Below are positions 46,278 to 56,502 of a DNA stretch of 64,000 nt, piece by piece. The notes under the pieces are model-generated. The model was given only the letters and a program-made list of their open reading frames with translations. It was not told where the DNA came from and made no database searches. This DNA is from Pseudomonas koreensis (lineage in GTDB: Bacteria > Pseudomonadota > Gammaproteobacteria > Pseudomonadales > Pseudomonadaceae): the NCBI RefSeq assembly GCF_025447595.1, contig NZ_JAOEJU010000004.1, positions 233,634-297,633 on the forward strand, given 5' to 3'. Made by a program: the position numbers and the translations under genes. The stretch's first letter is position 1, and every line of letters begins with the position of its first letter.

Positions 46278-47153
46278 TCAGCGGAGAAAGTCGAGCGCTT
46301 CGGCCAGCAACAGCTCGGGGACTTCCTCGGCAAGGTAATGGCCGGCCGGCAAGGCCTTGCCACGTACATCGGCAGCAACTTGTCGCCATTCCTTCAGAGG
46401 ATCGAAGCAACGACCGACCGTACCCTCGGCACCCCAAAGCACCAGCAACGGCCGATTCAGGTGACGGCCGGCAACGAGGTCGGCGCGATCATGTTCCAGA
46501 TCGACACCGGCACTGGCGCGGTAGTCTTCGCAGATCCCGCGTGCGCTGCCCGGAAGTTCGAGACAGCGCAGATATTCCCCGAATGCCTCGTCGGTGAACG
46601 GCTTGAGCCCGGCGCTGCGACTGCCCATGACGCTGCGCAGGTAACCTTCGGGATCGGCTTCGATCAGGGTTTCCGGCAACGGCGCCGGGCGGATCAGGAA
46701 GAACCAGTGCCAGTAGGCCCGGGCAAAGGCTTCATTGGTCTGAGCGTACATCGCCAGGGTCGGAGCGATGTCCAGCAGAACCATGCGCTGTACGACCTCG
46801 GGATGATCGAGGGCCAAACGATGGGCGACCCGGGCGCCCCGGTCGTGGGCAAGAATCGAGAATTGCTCGAAACCCAGCGCTTTCATCAATTCCACTCCGT
46901 CGCGGGCCATCTCGCGCTTGGAGTAATTGAGGTGAGTTTCATCGGCCGGCGGGCGACTGCTGTCGCCATAACCGCGCAGGTCGGCGGCGATCACCGTGAA
47001 GTGCTCCGCCAGTTGCTCGGCAATCTTGTGCCAGATGACGTGGGTCTGCGGGTGCCCGTGCAACAGCAGCAGGCCGGGGCCGCTGCCGCCGAGTCGGTAG
47101 GTGATGTCCACGCCGTTGACGTGGCGCTGGTCTTTGACGAATCCGGCAAACAT
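46278..47153 (-). CDS. Haloacetate (fluoroacetate) dehalogenase-like hydrolase
   Basis: The 291-residue alpha/beta-hydrolase has the nucleophile in HDRGARVAHRLALDHP: Asp104, with Arg105 and Arg108 that hold the carboxylate of haloacetates. Further matches are His149-Trp150 in YWHW, where fluoroacetate dehalogenases bind the leaving halide, Tyr211 in CEDYRA and the catalytic His272 in GHYLAEE. All family active-site residues are thus present at nearly the same numbers as in the characterised enzyme. Epoxide hydrolases share the fold but not the Arg pair plus His-Trp. It lies downstream of the fpv region on the same strand with no obvious partner. Confidence 0.8.
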   Translation of the reverse strand: MFAGFVKDQRHVNGVDITYRLGGSGPGLLLLHGHPQTHVIWHKIAEQLAEHFTVIAADLRGYGDSSRPPADETHLNYSKREMARDGVELMKALGFEQFSILAHDRGARVAHRLALDHPEVVQRMVLLDIAPTLAMYAQTNEAFARAYWHWFFLIRPAPLPETLIEADPEGYLRSVMGSRSAGLKPFTDEAFGEYLRCLELPGSARGICEDYRASAGVDLEHDRADLVAGRHLNRPLLVLWGAEGTVGRCFDPLKEWRQVAADVRGKALPAGHYLAEEVPELLLAEALDFLR

Positions 47154-47293
47154 CGGGTGATCCTTTATTCAGGCGGGTGTTCGCATCCTGAAATCGCCGG
47201 GCGTTCATGACAAGGTGTTAAGCGTGGTTCGACGGTTCATGAATCGTGTTCGCCCAGACCCGCGCGCTGCGCGGGAATGGACACCCGGCATTG

Positions 47294-47752
47294 CTAACCC
47301 TGCTGAAACATCTCCTTTGCCCGCTGCTCGATCTGCTCTTGCGTCAGGTCTTCCTTGCGCGTGGCCAGAAACCACAAATGCCCATACGGATCTTTCAATG
47401 TCCCGCTGCGGTCGCCGTAGAACTGATCCTTGACCTCGGACACCGAGGTGGCGCCGGCATCCAGCGCACGCTGGAAGGATTTGTCGACATCGGTCACGTA
47501 GAGATGCAGACCGACCGACACCGCTTTGTCGGGATTGCTCAACGGCCCTTGATCGCAAGGCGATCCGAGCATTATCGCGCTATCACCAATGCGCAGTTCC
47601 GCGTGGCCGATGCCGCCGTCGGGCATGCTCAGGCGCATGACCTCGGTGGCACCGAACGCCTTTTTATAGAAGTCGATGGCTTCGGCAGCCTTATGGATGC
47701 CGAGATACGGGGTAATGCTGTGATACCCCTCTGGAATGGGTTTGACGCTCAT
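47294..47752 (-). CDS. VOC (glyoxalase/PhnB-like) family protein
   Basis: The 152-residue protein has two VOC beta-alpha-beta-beta-beta units: ITPYLGIHKAAEAIDFYKKAFGA at the start and LYVTDVDKSFQRALDAGAT in the second half, ending in the strand DPYGHLWFLATRKEDL. It resembles PhnB/YdcN-like single-chain VOC proteins, sometimes classed with glyoxalase or bleomycin resistance. The activity is not known. It is 141 bases upstream of the dehalogenase-like gene on the same strand and may share its transcript. Confidence 0.84.
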   Translation of the reverse strand: MSVKPIPEGYHSITPYLGIHKAAEAIDFYKKAFGATEVMRLSMPDGGIGHAELRIGDSAIMLGSPCDQGPLSNPDKAVSVGLHLYVTDVDKSFQRALDAGATSVSEVKDQFYGDRSGTLKDPYGHLWFLATRKEDLTQEQIEQRAKEMFQQG

Positions 47753-47972
47753 ATCGATACTCCCTGTTTATTTGTTGCCCTGTTCTTGTTGGAGGAAGGC
47801 GTGCCTTTGCCGGGTAACCGGTCGCTCAACTATAGGCCTGTGCCAGGGGCCCGACCGAGTACCCGACGAGCAGTGTTCAGCCATCGACAGTGAAGCAACA
47901 GAATGCGCGGCTTTTTAACTTCAAACCCTGCAAGAAACCTCTGAAAGCCCCGAAAAACAAGGCCTGTCAGTC

Positions 47973-47988
47973 AGGCACAGAAGCTGCA
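47973..47988 (+). promoter_or_regulatory. Candidate sigma-54 promoter for sfnB
   Basis: AGGCACAGAAGCTGCA keeps the invariant GG and GC of sigma-54 promoters at the correct distance, with GGCAC on the left; the -12 part is CTGC instead of TTGC. It lies 36 bases before the sfnB start. SfnR-dependent transcription is expected from the family. Confidence 0.6.
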
Positions 47989-48023
47989 ATGACCCGGTAC
48001 AACACCGATACCGAGAGTCATCC

Positions 48024-49238
48024 ATGTCTGAATCTGCCGTTTATCTGATCAACCCGCCCGCCGCCCACCGGATCGCCGACGACGCCGAAGCCTTGCGCGT
48101 GGCCGCACAGGTCGCCGCCGTCTTGCAGGAACACGCCGCCGAGCGTGACCGCAGCCGCGAAGTGCCCGCCGAGATCGTCGACCGGTTTTCCAACAGTGGC
48201 CTGTGGGGTATCACCGTGCCGAAGGAATACGGCGGCGCGCAGGTGTCCTGTGCGGTGCTGGCGCAGGTGATTGCGATCATTTCCGCCGCCGATCCGTCCC
48301 TCGGGCAGATCCCGCAAAACCATTACTGCCTGCTCGAAGACATCCGCCTGCAAGGCACGCCGGCGCAGCAGGCGCATTTCTTTGAGCTGGCGCTGCAAGG
48401 TCATCGTTTCGCCAACGCGCTGTCGGAAACCGGCGGCAAGAACGTGCAAGACATTCAGACGACCATCCGCCGTTATGGCGATGGCTTCGTGATCAATGGC
48501 CGCAAGGGCTACTGCACCGGTTCGCTCTACGCCCACTGGCTGGCGGTGCTGGCGCTGGATGAAGAACAGAAGGGCCAGTTGGCGTTCGTCGAACGCGGTA
48601 CAAAGGGGCTGGTAATCGTCGACGACTGGGACAGCATCGGCCAGCGCACCACCTCCAGCGGCACGGTGCTGGCGCAGGATTTACAGGTGGCACCGTTCAA
48701 TCTGTTTCCGACGTACCGTTCCTACGAGAACCCGACCCTGGCCGGGCCTTTCGCTCAGTTGACCACCGCTGCCATCGACGCCGGCATCGCCCGGGCAGCC
48801 TTGCGCGATACCGTGGAATTCGTCCGCCAGTTCGCCCGGCCATGGATCGATGCGGGCGTGGAAAGAGCCAGCGAAGATCCGCTGACGATCATTCAGATCG
48901 GCGCATTGGAAATTCGTCTGGAAGCCGCCGAAGCCTTGCTCGAACGCGCCGGTTGGGCGCTCGACGCCGCACGTCCGGCGCCGGATGAAGACAACGTCGC
49001 ACTGGCGTCCCTGGCCGTGGCCAAGGCCAAAGTGCTGACCACCGAAATCGCCATCGAGGCCAGCAACAAACTGTTCGAACTCGGTGGCACCCGCTCGACC
49101 TTGAAGAAGCACAACTTCGACCGCCACTGGCGCAACGCCCGGGTTCACACCCTGCATGACCCGGTGCGCTGGAAATACCACGTGGTCGGCAACTGGCTGC
49201 TCAACGGCGTCAAACCACCGCGCCACGACTGGTCCTGA
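48024..49238 (+). CDS. sfnB: SfnB family sulfur-acquisition oxidoreductase
   Basis: The 404-residue protein is of the acyl-CoA dehydrogenase/DszC fold and has the typical SfnB blocks: FSNSGLWGITVPKEYGGA, SLGQIPQNHYCLLEDI, ANALSETGGKN, KGYCTGSLYAHWL and the C-terminal RHWRNARVHTLHDPVRWKYH. SfnB is a flavin-dependent enzyme of dimethyl-sulfone and organosulfur use, expressed on sulfate limitation. Two bases after its stop comes an ABC permease gene, so enzyme and uptake share an operon. Confidence 0.88.
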   Translation: MSESAVYLINPPAAHRIADDAEALRVAAQVAAVLQEHAAERDRSREVPAEIVDRFSNSGLWGITVPKEYGGAQVSCAVLAQVIAIISAADPSLGQIPQNHYCLLEDIRLQGTPAQQAHFFELALQGHRFANALSETGGKNVQDIQTTIRRYGDGFVINGRKGYCTGSLYAHWLAVLALDEEQKGQLAFVERGTKGLVIVDDWDSIGQRTTSSGTVLAQDLQVAPFNLFPTYRSYENPTLAGPFAQLTTAAIDAGIARAALRDTVEFVRQFARPWIDAGVERASEDPLTIIQIGALEIRLEAAEALLERAGWALDAARPAPDEDNVALASLAVAKAKVLTTEIAIEASNKLFELGGTRSTLKKHNFDRHWRNARVHTLHDPVRWKYHVVGNWLLNGVKPPRHDWS

Positions 49239-49240
49239 TC

Positions 49241-49906
49241 ATGGCCGAGTGGTTCAAACACATTTACTGGGCCGACATCGCCCGGGCCTGTCTGGACACC
49301 CTGAGCATGCTCGGCGCTGCGCTGCTGTTCACGGTGTTGCTGGGCCTGCCGCTGGGGCTGCTGCTGTTTCTCACCGGCAAGCGCCAGTTGCATGAAACGG
49401 TCGGCCTGTACCGGGTCCTGTCGGTAATCGTGAACATGCTGCGTTCGCTGCCGTTCATCATTTTGCTGATCGTGCTGATTCCACTTACCACGTTGCTGGT
49501 GGGTACCTCGCTGGGCGTGCCCGGGACCATCCCGCCGCTGGTGGTCGGCTGCACACCGTTCTTTGCGCGGCTAGTGGAAACCGCGTTGCGCGAAGTCGAT
49601 CGCGGCGTGGTCGAGGCGACCCAGGCGATGGGCGCCAACACCTGGCAAATCATCCGCCACACCCTGTTGCCGGAAGCCCGTGGCGGGTTGCTGGCAGCGG
49701 TGACGGTCACCGCCATCGTGCTGGTGGATTACACGGCGATGGCCGGCGTGATCGGTGGCGGCGGGCTCGGCGATCTGGCGATCCGCTACGGCTATCAGCG
49801 TTTTCAGACCGACGTGATGGTGGTCACCGTGGTGTTGCTGCTGATTCTGGTGCAGGCCCTGCAAATGACCGGCGACCGATTGGTGGCGCACTACAGCCGA
49901 CGCTGA
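49241..49906 (+). CDS. Methionine-type ABC transporter permease (MetI-like)
   Basis: The 221-residue inner-membrane protein has about five membrane segments and the family signature EVDRGVVEATQAMGANTWQII, the loop that binds the ATPase. It is of the MetI type, which imports methionine or related organosulfur compounds. Its start is two bases after the sfnB stop, and the binding protein follows 73 bases later. No MetN-type ATPase gene is present nearby, so an ATPase encoded elsewhere must be used. Confidence 0.88.
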   Translation: MAEWFKHIYWADIARACLDTLSMLGAALLFTVLLGLPLGLLLFLTGKRQLHETVGLYRVLSVIVNMLRSLPFIILLIVLIPLTTLLVGTSLGVPGTIPPLVVGCTPFFARLVETALREVDRGVVEATQAMGANTWQIIRHTLLPEARGGLLAAVTVTAIVLVDYTAMAGVIGGGGLGDLAIRYGYQRFQTDVMVVTVVLLLILVQALQMTGDRLVAHYSRR

Positions 49907-49979
49907 GCAAACAATTTCAACCCATAAAGGCCCCACGTTCACCCCACGACGGCCACTCAAATCTGCCTTGGAGCACAGC

Positions 49980-50750
49980 ATGAAAAAGACCCTGGCCGTA
50001 CTGGCTGCCGTTCTGTCGTTCGGCGCTCATGCCAACGAAAAACTGATCGTCGGTGCCACCCCGGTGCCGCACGCGGAAATCCTCGAGTTCGTCAAACCGA
50101 CCCTGGCCAAGGAAGGCGTGGATCTGGACATCAAGGTCTTCACCGACTTCATCCAGCCCAACCAGCAACTGGCGCTGAAAAACCTCGACGCCAACTATTA
50201 CCAGTACCGGCCGTTTCTCGATGATTTCAACAAGACTCGCCACACCGATCTGGTGCCGGTGGTCGGCGTGCACATCGAGCCGTTCGGCGCTTACTCGACC
50301 AAGATCAAAAACATTTCGGAACTGAAGGACGGCGCCAGCGTGTCGATCCCCAATGACCCGGTGAACACCGGTCGCGCCCTGGTGCTGTTGCACGAGGCGG
50401 GGCTGATCAAGCTCAAGGATCCGAGCAACACCCTGGCCACCCAGCGCGACATCGCCGAAAACCCCAAGCACCTGAAAATTCGTGAGCTGGAAGGCGCGTT
50501 GCTGGCCCGCTCAGTGAGTCAGGTGGACCTGGCGTTCGTGTTCGCCAACTACGCGCTGGAAGCCGGGATCGACACCAACAGCGCGCTGATCGTCGAGAAG
50601 GGCAAGAGCCTGTACATCGAGTTTCTGGTCGCACGTCCCGACAACATCAACGACCCGGGCCTGCAGAAACTGGCCAAGGCGTTGAATTCCGATGAAGTGC
50701 GGCAGTTCATTCTGACCCGCTACAAAGGGCAGATTGCGCCTGGCTTCTGA
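49980..50750 (+). CDS. MetQ/NlpA-type substrate-binding protein
   Basis: The 256-residue protein starts at the ATG at 49980; the TTG four codons earlier is less likely. A signal peptide covers about residues 1-18 (KKTLAVLAAVLSFGAHA) without a lipobox cysteine, so it is a soluble periplasmic form. Family motifs include VGATPVPHAEILEFVKP, NYYQYRPFLDDF and VSIPNDPVNTGRALVLL. It probably binds methionine or a sulfur compound for the adjacent permease. Confidence 0.87.
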   Translation: MKKTLAVLAAVLSFGAHANEKLIVGATPVPHAEILEFVKPTLAKEGVDLDIKVFTDFIQPNQQLALKNLDANYYQYRPFLDDFNKTRHTDLVPVVGVHIEPFGAYSTKIKNISELKDGASVSIPNDPVNTGRALVLLHEAGLIKLKDPSNTLATQRDIAENPKHLKIRELEGALLARSVSQVDLAFVFANYALEAGIDTNSALIVEKGKSLYIEFLVARPDNINDPGLQKLAKALNSDEVRQFILTRYKGQIAPGF

Positions 50751-50763
50751 TGGATCGAATTGG

Positions 50764-50786
50764 GGGTTCCCATGGCATGGGAACCC
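50764..50786. terminator. Hairpin terminator between metQ-like gene and soxR
   Basis: A perfect ten-base stem, GGGTTCCCAT / ATGGGAACCC with loop GGC, lies between the convergent genes, directly next to the soxR stop. The trailing bases TCACTTT give only a weak T-tract on the plus strand. Confidence 0.7.
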
Positions 50787-51245
50787 TCACTTTGATACGT
50801 CGAGAAAGTGCGCTCCCGGCCCTTGCTCGCCCAGCACATCGCCCTGATTGCGCAGCGGGCAGGCCTCCATCGACAGGCATCCGCAGCCGATGCAACCGGT
50901 CAGTCGATCCCGCAGCAGCATCAACTGATTGATCCGCTCGTCCAACTCCCGCCGCCATTGCTCCGACAACACTTTCCAGTCCGCCGCCGTCGGCGCGCGG
51001 TTGTCTGGCAACTGCTTCAGTGCCTCGCCGATTTCCGCCAGCGGAATGCCCAGCCGCTGCGCCACTTTGATCAACGCCACCCGCCGCAGCACTTCCCGTG
51101 GATAACGCCGCTGATTGCCAGCATTGCGCTGGCTCTTGATCAAACCCTTGGATTCATAAAAGTGCAGGGCGGTGACCGCCACGCCGCTGCGGGTCGCGAC
51201 TTCGCCGACGGTCAGTTGCTTGTGCACATTTTCCGCAGTGATCAT
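50787..51245 (-). CDS. soxR: Redox-sensing regulator SoxR
   Basis: The 152-residue MerR-family protein has the N-terminal helix-turn-helix [21 protein letters not shown] (split at residue 30), a long dimer helix and the iron-sulfur motif [12 protein letters not shown] (CX2CXCX5C) near the end. The ATG at 51245 follows AGGGG. In Pseudomonas SoxR responds to redox-active compounds such as phenazines rather than running a SoxS cascade. Divergent from it is the monooxygenase gene at 51336, with a SoxR-type promoter between, as in PA2273-PA2274. Confidence 0.94.
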   Translation of the reverse strand: MITAENVHKQLTVGEVATRSGVAVTALHFYESKGLIKSQRNAGNQRRYPREVLRRVALIKVAQRLGIPLAEIGEALKQLPDNRAPTAADWKVLSEQWRRELDERINQLMLLRDRLTGCIGCGCLSMEACPLRNQGDVLGEQGPGAHFLDVSK

Positions 51246-51259
51246 TTGCAAATTGCCCC

Positions 51260-51290
51260 TTGACCTCTAGTTAAGTCGAGGTTTTACCCT
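51260..51290 (+). promoter_or_regulatory. SoxR-activated promoter and SoxR box
   Basis: The dyad ACCTC...GAGGT (51263-51282, 16 of 20 positions symmetric) sits between -35 TTGACC (51260-51265) and -10 TACCCT (51285-51290). The spacer is 19 bases, the overlong spacing that SoxR distorts to activate. The promoter faces the gene at 51336. Confidence 0.82.
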
Positions 51291-51335
51291 GCAGGCCTTC
51301 GAATCGCAAGATTCGTCTGACAGAGTGGGGATGTC

Positions 51336-51697
51336 ATGCAAGCACCAGCGAAAAACCGCAGCTTTACCCAATTGATCGAATTTGAAATCGAACCCGGCCA
51401 GCAACCGGCGCTGGTCTCGGCGCTGGCGGTGCAGACCGAACGTCTGGCCCAGCGTTACTCAGGCTTCGTCAGCGCGAGCGTCCAGGCCAGCGACGATGGC
51501 CGGCGAGTCTTGAGCTTTCTGCAATGGCAGTCCCGCGAGGCAGGGGAGGCGGCGTTCCAGAGTTTCGAAACCGGCGAGCAGGATTTCTGGCAACTGATCC
51601 GCACCCATCAGGCGCGCACCGTGACCTTCGGTTCATTCCAGGTGCTGAGCAGCATCGCCCGCAGTCACGACGACGGTTTGCACTGCCAACTGGTCGG

Positions 51698-51701
<4 letters not shown>
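51336..51701 (+). CDS. Antibiotic-biosynthesis-monooxygenase-fold protein
   Basis: This 121-residue ABM/dimeric alpha-beta barrel protein has TQLIEFEIEPGQQPALVSAL, SASVQASDDGRRVLSFLQW and the helix AFQSFETGEQDFW. Such small proteins act on quinones or aromatic compounds or bind them. The strong SoxR-type promoter and the PA2274-like position suggest it helps to detoxify redox-active molecules. Its stop overlaps the end of the convergent sfnR by four bases. Confidence 0.84.
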
Positions 51702-52801
<1,100 letters not shown>

Positions 52802-52824
52802 GGGTCTCGCTCCACGAAAGGAAA

Positions 52825-54012
52825 TCAGGAATAGAACGTCGGTACCGGTAGGGACTGGTTCAGCGCCCAGTCGCCCAGCTCGTGGAGTTTGTAATCCAGC
52901 GGGTCGTGCAGGGTTTGCGTGCGCAGGTTGCGCCAGTGTCGGTCGAGGCGCAGTGAGGCGTGGGTCGAACGGGCGCCGGTGACTTCAAACAGTCGGCTAC
53001 AAATCTCCAGGCCCTGGCGGCTGGCGGCGACCTTGGCGGTGGCAATCGCCGTGGCCAGATGACCGCGCTCTTCGGCGCTGAGGTTCGGGCCTTTGGCCCA
53101 GGCCTCGTCGAGCAACGCAGCGGCGCGTTCCACCAGCAATCGGATGCCTTCGAGGGCGACCCAGAACTCGCCGTAGTGGGCCAGCACATAAGGATCTTCA
53201 CGCACCTCGCGCACCGAGGATTTGTGCCAGACACGGGTTTCACTCAGGGTGTATTGCCGTGCCTCTTCAAAAGCCCCTTCGGCGATGCCGAGGAACATGT
53301 GGGTGAACGTCAGTTGCGCGATCAATGGGCGCAAGCAGGCGAACGGGGTGCTCAGCGGCCCCGGATCCAGCAGCAGCTCCGATTCTTCTACCCGGACTCG
53401 TTCGAACGTAGCGCTGCCGCTGTCGGTCTGGCGCTGGCCGATGTTGTTCCAGTCGTTGTGCAGGGTGATGCCGCTGCGGCCGCTGGGGATCGCCGCGATC
53501 AGCAGTTTGCCGCCGTTGCTTTCGTCGACCGCCGAGGCGATCAGCATCTGTGAGTCGCTGGCGCCGGAGCAGAAGCTCTTCTTGCCGGAAAACTCGCGCC
53601 AGCCGCTCAGATCCTTGACCACGGTGCGGGTGTCCAGCGGATTGAGCGCGTTGCCCCAGAACCAGTTCTGCCGCGCGGTCTGTTCGAACCACGGCTGCCA
53701 TTGTTCCGGGCGGGAAAACAACCGGACGGTGGCGAGCATCAAATGATGAAAACCGAAGACGTGGGCGATCGAGCTGTCGACCTTGGCGAACTCGCGCACG
53801 ACTTCCAGGGTTTCGCTCCAGCGCGCGCCGAGGCCACCGTAACGGGTGGGAATGCTCAGGGCCAGCAGACCGCTGTCGCGCAGGGCGTCACGTTCGGCTT
53901 TCGGTGTGCCGCCACGCTCGTCGCGCTCGACGGCGGTCAGGGCAAATTCGGCGGCCAGTTGGCGGGCGGTCTGCAACGGGGAGAGCAGCGTGCTTTGCGG
54001 TTTGGCAGTCAC
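52825..54012 (-). CDS. msuC: FMNH2-dependent monooxygenase MsuC
   Basis: The 395-residue protein of the acyl-CoA dehydrogenase/DszC fold starts at a GTG at 54012 with GAGGAAG upstream. Motifs include LLALSIPTRYGGLGARW, SIAHVFGFHHLML, FWGNALNPLDTR and RHWRNLRTQTLHDPLDYKLH. MsuC oxidises methanesulfinate to methanesulfonate, feeding MsuD. It lies between msuD (10 bases) and sfnR (23 bases) as in P. aeruginosa PA2355. Confidence 0.86.
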   Translation of the reverse strand: MTAKPQSTLLSPLQTARQLAAEFALTAVERDERGGTPKAERDALRDSGLLALSIPTRYGGLGARWSETLEVVREFAKVDSSIAHVFGFHHLMLATVRLFSRPEQWQPWFEQTARQNWFWGNALNPLDTRTVVKDLSGWREFSGKKSFCSGASDSQMLIASAVDESNGGKLLIAAIPSGRSGITLHNDWNNIGQRQTDSGSATFERVRVEESELLLDPGPLSTPFACLRPLIAQLTFTHMFLGIAEGAFEEARQYTLSETRVWHKSSVREVREDPYVLAHYGEFWVALEGIRLLVERAAALLDEAWAKGPNLSAEERGHLATAIATAKVAASRQGLEICSRLFEVTGARSTHASLRLDRHWRNLRTQTLHDPLDYKLHELGDWALNQSLPVPTFYS

Positions 54013-54022
54013 TCGGTCTTCC

Positions 54023-55168
54023 TCAAGCGTTGGCTTTGGCGGGCAGTACATCGTTGGCGATCATTTCGCCAAACGGCCCGGTGAGGTTGGTCACGCCGCG
54101 TCCGGCCAGGCTCGCATACGGCTCGGGCAACAGCGGGAACACCAGCTCGGCAAAGCGGTAGGCCTCTTCGAGATGCGGGTAGCCGGAGAAGATGAAGCTC
54201 TCGATGCCCAGATCCGCGTATTCCTTGATTCGCGCTGCCACTTGTTGCGGATCACCCACCAGCGCAGTGCCGGCACCGCCGCGCACCAGGCCGACGCCGG
54301 CCCACAGGTTGGGGGCGATTTCCAGGTTGTCGCGGCGCCCGTCGTGCAGGGCGGCCATGCGCCGCTGGCCTTCGGAGTCGAAACGCGAAAAGGATTTTTG
54401 TGCGGCCTCGATGGTTTCGTCGCTGATGTGCTCGATCAGTTTGTCGGCGGCTTTCCAGGCTTCTTCGGCGGTCTCGCGCACGATCACGTGCAGGCGAATG
54501 CCGAACTTCACTTTGCGCCCGTGACGGGCGGCGCGTTCGCGTACGTCGGCGAGTTTTTCGGCGACGGCGGCCGGTGGTTCGCCCCAGGTCAGGTACACGT
54601 CGACCTGCTCGGCGGCCAGATCGTGGGCCGCGTCGGAGGAACCGCCGAAGTACAGCGGCGGATAGGGTTTCTGCACCGGCGGATACAGCGCCTTGGCGTT
54701 CTGCACCTTCAGGTGTTTGCCTTCGAAATCTACCGCCTCGCCTTGCAACACCCGGCGCCAGATCTTGAGGAATTCGTCGGTGACTTCGTAGCGTTCGCTG
54801 TGGCTGAGAAAGCTGCCGTCGCCACGGTTTTCGTCGGGGTCACCGCCGGTCACGACGTTGATCAGCAAGCGGCCGTTGGACAATCGATCCAGGGTCGCGG
54901 CCATGCGCGCCGAGACAGTCGGCGAAATGATCCCCGGACGGATCGCCACCAGATAACGCAGGCGTTCGGTCAGCGGCACCAGCGCCGAGGCGATCACCCA
55001 CGAGTCTTCGCAGGAACGGCCGGTGGGAATCAGCACGCCGTGGTAACCGAGGCTGTCGGCGGCTTGCGCCACCTGTTTCAGGTAATTGAGGGTAACCGGG
55101 CGCGCGCCTTGAGTGGTGCCCAGATAGTGACCGTCGCCGTGGGTCGGCAGGAACCAGAAAACATCCAT
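54023..55168 (-). CDS. msuD: Methanesulfonate monooxygenase MsuD (SsuD family)
   Basis: The 381-residue luciferase-like barrel enzyme begins [16 protein letters not shown]. It has the flavin/sulfonate site in [35 protein letters not shown] and [18 protein letters not shown]. It splits methanesulfonate to sulfite and formaldehyde with FMNH2 supplied by MsuE. SsuD is nearly identical in fold; msuE and msuC on either side favour MsuD. Confidence 0.9.
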   Translation of the reverse strand: MDVFWFLPTHGDGHYLGTTQGARPVTLNYLKQVAQAADSLGYHGVLIPTGRSCEDSWVIASALVPLTERLRYLVAIRPGIISPTVSARMAATLDRLSNGRLLINVVTGGDPDENRGDGSFLSHSERYEVTDEFLKIWRRVLQGEAVDFEGKHLKVQNAKALYPPVQKPYPPLYFGGSSDAAHDLAAEQVDVYLTWGEPPAAVAEKLADVRERAARHGRKVKFGIRLHVIVRETAEEAWKAADKLIEHISDETIEAAQKSFSRFDSEGQRRMAALHDGRRDNLEIAPNLWAGVGLVRGGAGTALVGDPQQVAARIKEYADLGIESFIFSGYPHLEEAYRFAELVFPLLPEPYASLAGRGVTNLTGPFGEMIANDVLPAKANA

Positions 55169-55178
55169 GAACAGCTCC

Positions 55179-55742
55179 TTAAGCGATTTTCAGCAACGGT
55201 TTGATGTGGGTGCCGAACAGCGGCGCGGCGCGTTCGGCGGCCAGTCGGATGCGCGCTTTTAGCGGTTCGCTGGTGATCTGGTAGTCGGCGAAATCGGCTT
55301 CGGTGGCGTACACGCCAATCGGCAGGGTCACGGCCTGGAAGAAACTGAACAGTGGGCGCAACTGATGATCGAGGACCAACGCATGGCGTTCACTGCCACC
55401 GGTGGCGGCGAGCAGTACAGGGGTGTCGATCAGCGCATTCAGGTCGATCAGGTCGAACAAATGCTTGAGCAGTCCCGGATAGGAACCGCGATATACCGGC
55501 GCCGCGACGATCAGCAGGTCAGCCTGTTCGATGGCCTGCAGCTCGGCTTCGATCTCGGCCGGCAGTTCTTGACGGGACAGCGCGGCGCCGAGCGGGCGGG
55601 CGATGTCACCGAGTTCGATCAGGTGGCTCTCGACCGGCAGGTGCCCGGACAATTCGGCCAGCAGGGCCTGGGTCAGCACCAGGGTGCGGGATGGACGCCA
55701 GGTTCCGCCGGACAGGGCGACGACTTTCAGTGGACGCGACAT
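55179..55742 (-). CDS. msuE: FMN reductase MsuE
   Basis: The 187-residue flavodoxin-like reductase has the FMN-binding start [14 protein letters not shown] and the [18 protein letters not shown] motif (near residue 83). It reduces FMN with NAD(P)H and hands it to MsuD and MsuC. The ATG at 55742 is used; a longer in-frame extension is upstream. It is the first gene of msuEDC-sfnR and lies behind a perfect sigma-54 promoter. Confidence 0.9.
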   Translation of the reverse strand: MSRPLKVVALSGGTWRPSRTLVLTQALLAELSGHLPVESHLIELGDIARPLGAALSRQELPAEIEAELQAIEQADLLIVAAPVYRGSYPGLLKHLFDLIDLNALIDTPVLLAATGGSERHALVLDHQLRPLFSFFQAVTLPIGVYATEADFADYQITSEPLKARIRLAAERAAPLFGTHIKPLLKIA

Positions 55743-55797
55743 GGTCAGTTCCTTTTTCAACAGTTGCTCGGCGAGCAGTGAGTAGTCACTGGAGCAG

Positions 55798-55813
55798 AGC
55801 AAGCGCTGTACCA
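55798..55813 (-). promoter_or_regulatory. Sigma-54 promoter for msuEDC-sfnR
   Basis: On the minus strand the sequence TGGTACAGCGCTTGCT matches the sigma-54 consensus TGGYACRNNNNTTGCW at every defined position. It lies 56 bases before the msuE start, with no competing sigma-70 signal recognised. Confidence 0.85.
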
Positions 55814-55896
55814 ATTCCTGTAAGGCCCGTATTCCGGGGCTTTGAGCGTTTTCGGTGGCTGTGCTCGTGTGACTTTCAGGCCGGTTTGTTGAACCG

Positions 55897-55929
55897 CTGT
55901 TGCCTGGGAAACAGTTGCTGGAGCAACAG
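55897..55929. promoter_or_regulatory. Paired dyads, possible SfnR upstream activator sites
   Basis: Two adjacent imperfect palindromes, CTGTT...AACAG (55897-55914) and GTTGCT-GG-AGCAAC (55914-55927), lie about 85-130 bases upstream of the sigma-54 promoter. That is the usual distance for an enhancer site. Binding by SfnR is inferred from position only. Confidence 0.5.
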
Positions 55930-56131
55930 TGCCAAACGCGATGAAGGATTTATAAAGGCTGACTGTTATTCCGTAAAAGACTGTTAATTGATATTGATAG
56001 GTCTTTTTTGAATATGAAGGGCGAAGCCTGCCCGAATTCTGATAGCCACTATTGAGAGCGTTGATTTCTGCCAGAGCGTGCCCGGGCGTAGCCTTTCTCC
56101 ATCGACCCACACTGCTCGCCAGGACGCTCCC

Positions 56132-56401
56132 ATGAATCGTTTACTGACTGTTTCGCTGATGCTCGCTGTCTCCGTTCTCGCCGGTTGCGCGAGCCACGTT
56201 TCCCCGGAACTTCGCCCATACACAGCGGAAGAAACCCGCGAACTGGCCCTCGAAACCTTGAACCGTCGCGGCCTGTCCTTCGAGGAATATCATGCGAAAA
56301 AAGCCGAATTGCTCGGGCAGCCGCAGAAGACTTTCGGTTTCGACAACAAGGGTGAAATGAGCGCCGAGCGGACCGTACAGCTGCACGGTCGTCCTAGCTG
56401 A
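56132..56401 (+). CDS. Small lipoprotein, unknown function
   Basis: The 89-residue protein starts at the ATG at 56132, with CAGGA upstream. The signal peptide (NRLLTVSLMLAVSVLAGC) ends in a lipobox with Cys at about residue 19. The short, charged mature part (EETRELALETLNRRGLSFEEYHAKKAELLG) looks helical. The function is unknown and no family was recognised. Confidence 0.78.
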   Translation: MNRLLTVSLMLAVSVLAGCASHVSPELRPYTAEETRELALETLNRRGLSFEEYHAKKAELLGQPQKTFGFDNKGEMSAERTVQLHGRPS

Positions 56402-56502
56402 TTCGTAACTGTACTGCTCGAAGTTTTATCCAACTGTCCGTGGGTTTGCGCGGCGCCGTGGGATAGGGTCAACACCTGAATGACCCTGACGGACTGCCTG
56501 CC

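Larger units (their letters stand above)
55743..56131. other. Divergent regulatory region, msuE to the lipoprotein gene
   Basis: No gene is seen in these 389 bases. The stretch holds a sigma-54 promoter at 55798-55813 and a pair of dyads at 55897-55929, both for msuE. The remainder up to 56131 is AT-richer and must contain the promoter of the plus-strand lipoprotein. Confidence 0.55.
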
